From Fimbriimonadales bacterium (GTDB taxonomy: Bacteria > Armatimonadota > Fimbriimonadia > Fimbriimonadales > GBS-DC), in NCBI GenBank assembly GCA_025998675.1, contig AP024673.1, positions 771,221-835,220 on the forward strand: a stretch of 64,000 bases of DNA, given 5' to 3'. A program made the translations under genes and the position numbers. The notes under the pieces were generated by a model, which searched no databases, was not told the origin of the DNA, and saw only the letters and a list, made by a program, of their open reading frames with translations. Positions 1 to 6,637 of the stretch are shown one piece after another (position 1 is the first letter of the stretch; every line of letters begins with the position of its first letter).

Positions 1-1
1 C

Positions 2-1117
2 ACGGTCGGTGTGGGCACACTGACCGATGTGCGCGAGTTCGGCGGCGGCGCGCCCCTGCTCTGGAGCGCAGACAGCCAGCACCTTTACTTTCTGGTGAGC
101 GAGCGCGGCGGCGTCTATCCGTACCGTGTGAAGGTGGACGGCACGCATCTGGACAAATTGCAGGACGGCGATTTTGAAGTTGCCGACCTCAGCCTGTCGC
201 AGGACGAGCATCGCTTCGCGCTGCTGAAGGGCGACGCGACTCACCCGCACGAAGTGTTTCTTGGCGAGCGCACGGGCAACACGCTGGAGGCGCGCCCGCT
301 AACTGCGTTCAACCAGCCCCTGCTGGACGAGGTGCAGATTGTCGCGCCCGAGGAGTTCGAGGTGCAGGCGGACGACGGCGTGAGCGTTCACGGCTGGCTG
401 CTCAAGCCGCCCGATTTTGACCCCAGCCGCCAGTATCCGACGATTCTGATGATACACGGCGGTCCGCACGCGATGTACGGGCGCGTGTTTTTCCATGAGT
501 TCCAGCTGCACGCGGCGCAGGGCTACATCGTGGCGTACACCAACCCGCGCGGCAGCGTCGGCTACGGCGAAGCGTTCGCCCGCGCCATCAAAGGCGACTG
601 GGGCAACCGCGACTTCAAAGACCTGATGACCGTCGCCGACTATCTGGAGAGCCTGCCGTTCGTGGACAAAACGCGCATGGGCGTCGCAGGCGGCAGCTAC
701 GGCGGCTACATGACCAACTGGATTGTGGGGCACACCAACCGCTTCAAGGCAGCCATCACTGACCGAAGCGTGGTGAACCTGGTGAGCATGGGCGGCACTT
801 CCGACTTCCCGCAGATTCCCAATCGGTACTGGCAGGGCAACTTCTGGGACGAGCCCCAAAAACTCTGGGAGTGTTCGCCGCTGGCGTATGCGGGGCGCAT
901 CCAGACCCCACTGCTGATTGTGCATAGCGAGGGCGACCTGCGCTGCCCGATTACCGAAGCCGACCAGCTGTTCGCCGCGCTGGCGCGTCAGGGCAAGGAA
1001 GCGCTGTATGTACGCTACCCCGCCGAGTCGAGTCATGGGCTATCGCGCAGCGGTCCGCCCGACCTGCGCCGCCATCGGCTGGAGCAGTACCTTGCCTGGT
1101 GGCGCGAGAAGCTGTGA
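2..1117 (+). CDS. S9 family (prolyl oligopeptidase-type) peptidase, C-terminal part, cut by window edge
   Basis: Serine peptidase of the S9 acylaminoacyl/dipeptidyl peptidase type, which cleaves short peptides. The reading frame is open to the left edge, so the GTG near base 11 is an internal codon and the gene begins outside the window. About 370 residues are seen; full S9 proteins are usually 600-700. The first ~110 residues look like the last blades of the N-terminal beta-propeller, and the alpha/beta-hydrolase follows. It shows the oxyanion-side HGGPHAMYG, the nucleophile motif GGSYGG (Ser codon near base 695), the Asp in HSEGDLRCP and the His in ESSHGLS, so the full triad is present. The family is well known; the substrate cannot be told. 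Confidence 0.93.
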   Translation, partial: TVGVGTLTDVREFGGGAPLLWSADSQHLYFLVSERGGVYPYRVKVDGTHLDKLQDGDFEVADLSLSQDEHRFALLKGDATHPHEVFLGERTGNTLEARPLTAFNQPLLDEVQIVAPEEFEVQADDGVSVHGWLLKPPDFDPSRQYPTILMIHGGPHAMYGRVFFHEFQLHAAQGYIVAYTNPRGSVGYGEAFARAIKGDWGNRDFKDLMTVADYLESLPFVDKTRMGVAGGSYGGYMTNWIVGHTNRFKAAITDRSVVNLVSMGGTSDFPQIPNRYWQGNFWDEPQKLWECSPLAYAGRIQTPLLIVHSEGDLRCPITEADQLFAALARQGKEALYVRYPAESSHGLSRSGPPDLRRHRLEQYLAWWREKL

Positions 1118-1300
1118 GGGGGCGATTCGTTTCGCGCCTGCCCGTGCGAAAGACGACCCAAGCGACCTTGTTGCAAGGATACTTGTTCCGTCCTCGACAC
1201 AGCATATTCCGTCGCGTGGGGCGCGGCAACCGCGCCCCTACCCTTGCCCAGCAACGATGCGTGGTAGGAATTCCTCTCTCACCCGCGAAATATACAGCCG
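1118..1300. other. Intergenic region with one perfect hairpin
   Basis: There is no supportable gene between the peptidase and the ABC permease. The only structure seen is the GC-rich hairpin at 1218-1238. No clear Shine-Dalgarno precedes the permease start at 1301, and I see no strong promoter. Confidence 0.5.
1218..1238. repeat. Perfect 9-bp GC hairpin
   Basis: GGGGCGCGG, loop CAA, CCGCGCCCC. It has no T-run, so it is not a standard intrinsic terminator. It resembles short dispersed palindromes that are common between genes of GC-rich environmental bacteria, but no second copy was seen in this window. Confidence 0.55.
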
Positions 1301-2113
1301 ATGACTGGCGCGCTTCGATGGGCGACGATGGCGCTACTGACGGCGATTGCGGCGCTCACCTTCACGCCGCTGGTGTGGCTGCTCGCCGCCGCGCTCAAAG
1401 CGCCCGAAGACCTCTTCTCATACACCTTCTTCTCGCCGAACCCCAGCCTCAAAAACTTCTACGACCTGTTCACGCAGGTGGATTTCATGCGCTTCGTCGC
1501 CAATAGCGTGTTTGTCGCCTGCGCAGGGGTGGTGATTCAGCTCTTTTTCTCCTCGCTGGCGGGCTACGCGCTCGCCAAGTACGAGTTTCGGGGCAAAAAG
1601 GCGATTACGCTGTTGATGCTCGCGACGCTGCTCATCCCGGGACAGGTGACCCTCGCGCCGACCTACGAGCTGATTTATCGGATGGGACTGGTGGACACCT
1701 ACGCGGGGCTACTGGTGCCAGGCGCGGTGAGTGTGTTCGGCATCTTCCTGTTTCGGCAGGCGATGCTGAGCGTGCCGACCGAGCTGATTCACGCCGCGCG
1801 CATCGACGGCTGCTCCGAGTTCCAGATTTACTGGCAAATCGTGATTCCGACCGTGCGCCCGATGATTGGCGCGTTCGTACTGATCGCGTTCATGGGGCAG
1901 TGGAACTCGTTCCTGTGGCCGCAAATTATCCTGCACAGTGCGGAGCGGTTCACCCTGCCGATTGCGCTCACGCAGATGGTGGGCATCTATCAGCAGCAGT
2001 ACGGGATGCTGATGGCGGGCACGCTGCTGAGCATCCTGCCCGTGATGGCGCTGTTTTTGTATCTGCAGCGCGAGTTCGTCGCGGGGCTGACTTCAGGCGC
2101 GGTGAAAGGCTGA
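1301..2113 (+). CDS. Carbohydrate ABC transporter permease, MalG/UgpE type
   Basis: Inner-membrane subunit of a binding-protein-dependent sugar importer. It has 270 residues and about six hydrophobic segments. The cytoplasmic EAA loop is visible near residues 165-185 (AARIDGCSEFQIYWQIVIP), the contact site for the ATPase. Family members are 270-300 residues, so it is complete. No binding protein, MalF-type partner or ATPase lies beside it; upstream is a peptidase and downstream a toxin-antitoxin fusion. It is therefore an orphan half-permease, unless its partners lie elsewhere and act in trans. The substrate is unknown. Confidence 0.9.
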   Translation: MTGALRWATMALLTAIAALTFTPLVWLLAAALKAPEDLFSYTFFSPNPSLKNFYDLFTQVDFMRFVANSVFVACAGVVIQLFFSSLAGYALAKYEFRGKKAITLLMLATLLIPGQVTLAPTYELIYRMGLVDTYAGLLVPGAVSVFGIFLFRQAMLSVPTELIHAARIDGCSEFQIYWQIVIPTVRPMIGAFVLIAFMGQWNSFLWPQIILHSAERFTLPIALTQMVGIYQQQYGMLMAGTLLSILPVMALFLYLQREFVAGLTSGAVKG

Positions 2114-2116
2114 GGG

Positions 2117-2122
2117 TATACT
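2117..2122 (+). promoter_or_regulatory. -10 element (GG)TATACT, likely leaderless
   Basis: Only 6 nt separate this -10 from the ATG at 2129, so transcription should begin at or next to the start codon. No Shine-Dalgarno is well placed. Confidence 0.55.
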
Positions 2123-2128
2123 TCGGCT

Positions 2129-2974
2129 ATGGCGGTTCGCGAGAAGTACGCCCATCTACCCTCTCTAGGACGCGACATCCGCGAGCGGCTGGCGCAACTG
2201 CCTGAGCGGTTTAGACGCTACCCCGTGCAGGCGGCGTACCTGTTCGGCTCCGCTGCCCAGAACCCTGACAGCGCGAACGACATCGACCTCGCCATCGTGC
2301 CCGATCAGGGCTACTCCTTCCTTGCGCTCTACGCAGAGCTGTCGCTGTGGCTGGGCACGGATCGGATCGACCTCGTGGATCTGCCCGCCGCCCCGTACTG
2401 GCTTCAGGAGACAATCCTGCGCACGGGCGTGCGTCTCTACACGCGCGACGCCTGCGCCGCAGCGCGCTACGAGGCAGGAGTGTTGAGCCTGTGCGTCGAA
2501 CAGCGCGTCCAGCAGCGTCGCCTGACTCGCGACGCACGGCAACCACCGATGGATATTGACCGCGAGTTTGTGCAGCAGGTGGTTTTCAACCTGAGACGAG
2601 TCGCAGAAGAGCTGGACAACTACGCGCGCGTTTCGGGCGACGCGCTGGCGACCAACCTTAGCCTGCGCTGGACGGTGGAACACGGGCTGCAGACGGGCAT
2701 CACGCGCATGTTGCAAGCGGCGCAGCATATCCTCACGCGCCGTTTCGGGACGCTTCCCGACAGCTACGAGGGCGCGCTGGCTGAGTTGCGGGCGCAGGGA
2801 GTAATCTCCGCCGCGCTGTACCGACGCCTGCGCGGCGCGGGCGGATTTCGGAATGTGCTGGTGCATGAGTACCTGCAGGTAGACCGGGATCGTGTCGCGC
2901 GCTTCGCACGGCGCGCGCCCAAGCTGTTTCGCGACTGCGCGGAGGAGCTTGCACGCTGGCTGGACACTGCGTAG
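2129..2974 (+). CDS. MntA-like nucleotidyltransferase fused to HepT-like domain
   Basis: A single 281-residue chain joining the two halves of the HepT/MntA (HEPN/MNT) toxin-antitoxin module. Residues ~20-110 form a minimal nucleotidyltransferase: G40-S41, then D51-I-D53, and a third acidic site at D81. Residues ~141-281 are HepT-like, with the HEPN motif R-x4-H-x-Y (R241, H246, Y248). In known systems MntA adds AMP groups to the HepT tyrosine and so silences an RNase; they are normally two adjacent genes. Met141 at 2549 lies exactly where a separate hepT could start, so internal initiation might also yield free HepT. The frame is uninterrupted. The fusion is seen directly; the regulation is inferred. 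Confidence 0.85.
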   Translation: MAVREKYAHLPSLGRDIRERLAQLPERFRRYPVQAAYLFGSAAQNPDSANDIDLAIVPDQGYSFLALYAELSLWLGTDRIDLVDLPAAPYWLQETILRTGVRLYTRDACAAARYEAGVLSLCVEQRVQQRRLTRDARQPPMDIDREFVQQVVFNLRRVAEELDNYARVSGDALATNLSLRWTVEHGLQTGITRMLQAAQHILTRRFGTLPDSYEGALAELRAQGVISAALYRRLRGAGGFRNVLVHEYLQVDRDRVARFARRAPKLFRDCAEELARWLDTA

Positions 2975-3895
2975 CTACTGCACTAACCCCCGAATCGCAT
3001 CCACTGACGGGAACCCATGCGTTGTGAGGTAGTCGCGCAGCCCCTGCACAATTTCCAGCGCAATCGTCGGCTGCACATAGTTCGCCGTGCCGATTTGAAC
3101 CGCGTGCGCCCCCAGCAGGATGAACTCTATCGCGTCCTCCGCACTGCTGACGCCCCCGACGCCAATCAGCGGCGTGTCGGGCAGCGACTGGCGCACGCGC
3201 CACAGGTGATACTGCGCAATCGGTTTAACGGCGGGTCCCGATAGCCCGCCCACTTTGCTTGCCAGGCGGAACTGTCGCCTGTGCGCGTCGACGGCGACCC
3301 CCAGCAGAGTGTTGATGAGGCAGATTGCCTCCGCGCCTGCCGCAACCGCCGCCTGCGCCGCGGGCGCTATCTCGCCCCCGTTCGGCGACAGCTTGGCAAT
3401 CAGCGGCAGGTCGGTTGCCTGACGCACGGCGGCGACCACCTGCGCGGTCAACTCAGGCTGGACGCCAAACTCCATCCCCCCGCGCGCCTGATTCGGGCAC
3501 GAAAGATTCAGCTCCAGCGCGGCGACGCCCTCCGCGCGGCTGAGCTTCGCGGCGACCTGCACATACTCTTCGAGGGTCTCCCCCGCAACGCTGGCGATGA
3601 CCGTCGCGCCCGCCTCGCGCAGGCGCGGCAGCGTCTCGATGATGAACGCATCCACGCCGTCGTTCTGCAGTCCTATCGCGTTCAACATCCCCGCAGGCGT
3701 CTCCGCCACGCGCGGCGGTGGGTTGCCCATGCGCGGCGTGAGCGTGAGGCTCCTGGTGACGACTGCGCCCAGCTCCGACAGGTCTACAAGGTCGCGATAC
3801 TCCACCCCGTAGCCGAAAGTGCCCGCCGCGACCATAATCGGATTGCGCAGCGTCAGCCTGCCCAGCGCTGCCTGCATGTCGGGCGTCAGTCCCAT
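2975..3895 (-). CDS. pyrD: Dihydroorotate dehydrogenase B, catalytic subunit
   Basis: FMN-containing TIM-barrel enzyme that oxidises dihydroorotate to orotate in pyrimidine synthesis. It has 306 residues from the ATG at 3895; longer in-frame extensions would run back through pyrK and are rejected. The class 1B active-site cysteine is C133 in NLSCPN, followed by AKLSPN, and the FMN-phosphate region GVGGVSS and GTANY is near the C-terminus. Its start overlaps the pyrK stop by 10 bases, so the two are translationally coupled. The stop abuts the convergent MntA-HepT gene with no spacer. Confidence 0.96.
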   Translation of the reverse strand: MGLTPDMQAALGRLTLRNPIMVAAGTFGYGVEYRDLVDLSELGAVVTRSLTLTPRMGNPPPRVAETPAGMLNAIGLQNDGVDAFIIETLPRLREAGATVIASVAGETLEEYVQVAAKLSRAEGVAALELNLSCPNQARGGMEFGVQPELTAQVVAAVRQATDLPLIAKLSPNGGEIAPAAQAAVAAGAEAICLINTLLGVAVDAHRRQFRLASKVGGLSGPAVKPIAQYHLWRVRQSLPDTPLIGVGGVSSAEDAIEFILLGAHAVQIGTANYVQPTIALEIVQGLRDYLTTHGFPSVDAIRGLVQ

Positions 3896-4731
3896 ACCAG
3901 CTCCTCCGCGCGGAACACGGGTCCCTCGACGCAGGCGCGCTTGTACCACACGCCGCCGTCGGGCGTAGCGACTTTCACAGCGCAGCCCAGACACACGCCC
4001 ATCCCGCAGGGCATCGGCGCGTCCAGCGACACCTGACACGGCGCGCCCCGCTCCAGGCAGATGTGCGCGACCACCTGCAGCATCCGATTCGGTCCGCAGG
4101 CGTACACGGCGGCGTCCGTCGGGTCGGTCTCCAGTACGTGCTGGAGCAGGTCAGTGACGTAACCTTTGTAGCCGTGTGAGCCGTCGTCGGTCGCGATGCG
4201 CACCTCGGCGCCCAGCGCACGAAACTCGTCCAGCCCCACCAGCAGGTCGCGTCGCCGTGCGCCCGCCAGAATCAGGATTTGCTCGCCCGCCTGCAGGGTT
4301 GGCATCAGGCGCGACGCGAAAAAGTAGAGCGGCGGCGCGCCCACCCCACCCGCCACCAGAATATGCCGACGCGCCGTGCGCACAGGCACGAAGTAGCTCC
4401 CCAGCGGTCCCAGCGTCTGCACCGTGCTGCCGATGGGTTTGAGCGCGAGCAGCTCGGTGAACGCGCTCTGCACCGAGTAGAACACGCTGAACACGCCCTT
4501 GTCGGGGTTGGCGCGCAGGATACTGTAGGGGCGTCGCCACAGGGGCGCGTGCGTGCGCATCGGGCGCAACATCACGAACTGCCCCGGCGCGGCGCGCGCG
4601 GCAATCGGCGGGGCATGCAGAATCAGCTCGTACTGGTTCGTCGCGCGCTGGCGATGCTCCACCACCACTGCAGGCAACTCGTAGCGCGTCATCGGCACAA
4701 AGTGTACCTGAGCCGCTACGGGCAGCGTCAT
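3886..4731 (-). CDS. pyrK: Dihydroorotate dehydrogenase B, electron-transfer subunit
   Basis: Iron-sulfur flavoprotein that passes electrons from PyrD to NAD. It has 281 residues: a ferredoxin-reductase-like FAD domain with RPYS near residue 68, an NAD-binding domain with GGVGAPP near 128-134, and a C-terminal [2Fe-2S] site with cysteines near 242, 247, 250 and 267 (CGMGVCLGC plus a later Cys). The start is uncertain: 4731 gives the longest form, and a Met codon at 4692 is also plausible and closer to typical family starts. It is the middle gene of a carbonic anhydrase-pyrK-pyrD operon. Confidence 0.94.
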   Translation of the reverse strand: MTLPVAAQVHFVPMTRYELPAVVVEHRQRATNQYELILHAPPIAARAAPGQFVMLRPMRTHAPLWRRPYSILRANPDKGVFSVFYSVQSAFTELLALKPIGSTVQTLGPLGSYFVPVRTARRHILVAGGVGAPPLYFFASRLMPTLQAGEQILILAGARRRDLLVGLDEFRALGAEVRIATDDGSHGYKGYVTDLLQHVLETDPTDAAVYACGPNRMLQVVAHICLERGAPCQVSLDAPMPCGMGVCLGCAVKVATPDGGVWYKRACVEGPVFRAEELVWD

Positions 4732-4750
4732 GGAGATAACGCGAAGCCGC

Positions 4751-5503
4751 CTAATGCTCCCCGTGCGACGACTCGTGCGCAGGCGACTTTTCGTGTGCAG
4801 CAGACTCCATCCCCTCAGGCAGCTTCAGCCACTCCACCTTGCCCTCGCGCAGATGGTACACGCCGCCCGCGAACTGCACCTTGCCCGCCTCGTACTGCTT
4901 GCGCACAAGCGCACTGCGCTCCAGTATCGCGCGAATCGTATGGCGCACATTTTCCTGAATCACGCGCTCCACCAGCGCGTCGCCTTTCAGGTGCGGGTGC
5001 GTGCGGTGCAGCGACTGCACAACAGGTTCAATATGCGCGACCAGATGCGGCAAGTGCCCCTCCAGCGGCTTGCCAGCGACCGTCGCTTTGACAGCGCCGC
5101 AGTGCGTGTGTCCCAACACCACAATCAGCGGCGTTTTCAGGTGTTCCACCGCGTACTCAATCGACGCCAGGTTCTCCTCGTTGACGATGTTGCCCGCCAC
5201 GCGCACCACGAACAGCGCGCCCAGCCCCTGATTGAAAATCAGCTCGGGCGGCGTGCGCGAGTCGGAGCAGGCGACCACCACTGCGAACGGATGCTGCCCT
5301 TCCGTTTCCAGCGTGTAGCGGGTCATCTCGTCCACCTTTGGCGGCGTCAGCGCGCCCTTGACAAACTGCTCGTTGCCGTACTGGAGTTTGCCCAGCGGCT
5401 CCGCAGGGATGGGCTTGGGCTTCGGCGCGAACTGCTGCCCCACAAAGACGCCAATCCCCGCCGCGACCAATCCGACCCCAAGCGCCTTCACCAGCGGTTT
5501 CAT
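4751..5503 (-). CDS. Beta-class carbonic anhydrase with N-terminal signal or anchor
   Basis: Zinc enzyme interconverting CO2 and bicarbonate. The chosen start (5503) begins a charged-then-hydrophobic segment (residues 1-24), so the enzyme is probably exported or membrane-anchored. Longer in-frame starts up to 5545 run almost into the divergent ABC gene. Zinc-site residues are C79 and D81 (ACSDSR), H132 and C135 (GHTHCGA). A histidine-rich C-terminal tail follows the fold. Only 19 bp separate it from pyrK, so they are probably cotranscribed. Bicarbonate feeds carbamoyl phosphate and hence pyrimidines, but a periplasmic enzyme would not supply it directly, so that link is conjecture. Confidence 0.93.
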   Translation of the reverse strand: MKPLVKALGVGLVAAGIGVFVGQQFAPKPKPIPAEPLGKLQYGNEQFVKGALTPPKVDEMTRYTLETEGQHPFAVVVACSDSRTPPELIFNQGLGALFVVRVAGNIVNEENLASIEYAVEHLKTPLIVVLGHTHCGAVKATVAGKPLEGHLPHLVAHIEPVVQSLHRTHPHLKGDALVERVIQENVRHTIRAILERSALVRKQYEAGKVQFAGGVYHLREGKVEWLKLPEGMESAAHEKSPAHESSHGEH

Positions 5504-5542
5504 CGCTTGGGAGGTTGTTCCACATGCCCGCCCCATCTGTGC

Positions 5543-5548
5543 CATAAT
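5543..5548 (+). promoter_or_regulatory. -10 element CATAAT close to the ABC ATPase start
   Basis: It lies 8 nt before the ATG at 5557, with no Shine-Dalgarno. It fits the leaderless pattern seen at other genes here, although its flank is GC rather than GG. Confidence 0.45.
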
Positions 5549-5556
5549 ATTGCGAT

Positions 5557-6570
5557 ATGCCAGCGATTGTTGTGGAGCGACTGTCCAAAACCTACTTCTC
5601 CTACAAGCGTCCGCCGGGCGTCTGGAACGCGGTCAAGAGCCTCTTTCGGCGCGAGCGGCACGAAGTCCACGCCGTGCGCGACATCTCGTTCACGATTGAA
5701 GAGGGCGAACTGGTCGGCTTTCTGGGACCCAACGGCGCGGGCAAGACCACCACGCTGAAGATGCTGTCGGGCATCATCTTCCCGACGGCGGGCAGCGCGC
5801 GCGTGCTGGGCTATGTGCCCTGGGAGCGACGCCCTGACATGCAACGCCAGATTGCGCTGGTGATGGGGCAGAAGATGCAGCTCTGGTGGGATTTGCCGCC
5901 GTATGAGTCGTACCTGCTGCTCAAAGCGCTCTACGAAGTGCCCGACGCGGTGTTCGAGCGGCGCGTGCACGAGCTGGCGGAGATGCTGGAGATTCGCCAT
6001 GTGCTGCACACGCAGGTGCGTCGGTTGTCGCTGGGCGAGCGGATGAAATGCGAGCTGCTGGCGGCGCTGTTGCACGCCCCGCGCGTGCTGTTTCTGGACG
6101 AGCCGACGATTGGGCTGGATGTCGTCTCGCAGAAGCGCATCCGCGAGTTCCTGAAGGAATACAACCAGCGCGAGCGCACGACGATTCTGCTCACCAGCCA
6201 CTATATGCAGGATGTGCAGGAGCTGGCGCAGCGCGTGCTGATTATCCATCACGGGCAGCTGATTTTTGACGACACGCTCCGCGCGCTGGTAGAGCGCTAC
6301 AGCCCCGCGAAGGCGTTGCACCTGCGGCTGGAGCAGCCAGCGGATGTGGAGACGCTGCGCCGATTCGGGCGGGTGGCGCGTCTGGATGGGCTGGAGGCGG
6401 TCATCGAGGCGCCGCGCGAGCAGGTGAGCCGCATCGCCAGCGAGATTCTGCAGACGCTGCCCGTGTACGACATCACCATCGAAGAGGTGGACATCGACGA
6501 GATTATCCGCGACATCTTCGCTGGCACACGCGAGGCGAGCGCCCTCGTGGGCACAGGGAGCGAGGTGTAA
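5557..6570 (+). CDS. ABC transporter ATP-binding protein, ABC-2/NatA export type
   Basis: Nucleotide-binding subunit of an ABC-2-type exporter, 337 residues. Walker A GPNGAGKT is at residues 57-64, the signature LSLGE near 155-160, Walker B VLFLDEPT near 175-182, and the switch His is in LTSHY. The extra ~100 residues after the core are typical of the NatA/DrrA subgroup. Unusually, no ABC-2 permease follows: a terminator-like hairpin and the opposite-strand penicillin acylase come next. The transported molecule is unknown. Confidence 0.92.
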   Translation: MPAIVVERLSKTYFSYKRPPGVWNAVKSLFRRERHEVHAVRDISFTIEEGELVGFLGPNGAGKTTTLKMLSGIIFPTAGSARVLGYVPWERRPDMQRQIALVMGQKMQLWWDLPPYESYLLLKALYEVPDAVFERRVHELAEMLEIRHVLHTQVRRLSLGERMKCELLAALLHAPRVLFLDEPTIGLDVVSQKRIREFLKEYNQRERTTILLTSHYMQDVQELAQRVLIIHHGQLIFDDTLRALVERYSPAKALHLRLEQPADVETLRRFGRVARLDGLEAVIEAPREQVSRIASEILQTLPVYDITIEEVDIDEIIRDIFAGTREASALVGTGSEV

Positions 6571-6594
6571 GTTCCCCCTGTGTGCAGGGGGAAC
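6571..6594. terminator. Perfect 10-bp hairpin after the ABC gene
   Basis: GTTCCCCCTG, loop TGTG, CAGGGGGAAC, beginning at the base after the ABC stop codon. It lacks a clear U-tract. Lying between two convergent genes, it could act as a bidirectional terminator or mRNA end stabiliser. Confidence 0.6.
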
Positions 6595-6637
6595 CTTACG
6601 GAGGGGTACTCGACAAACTCCGACTGCTCAACTGGTA

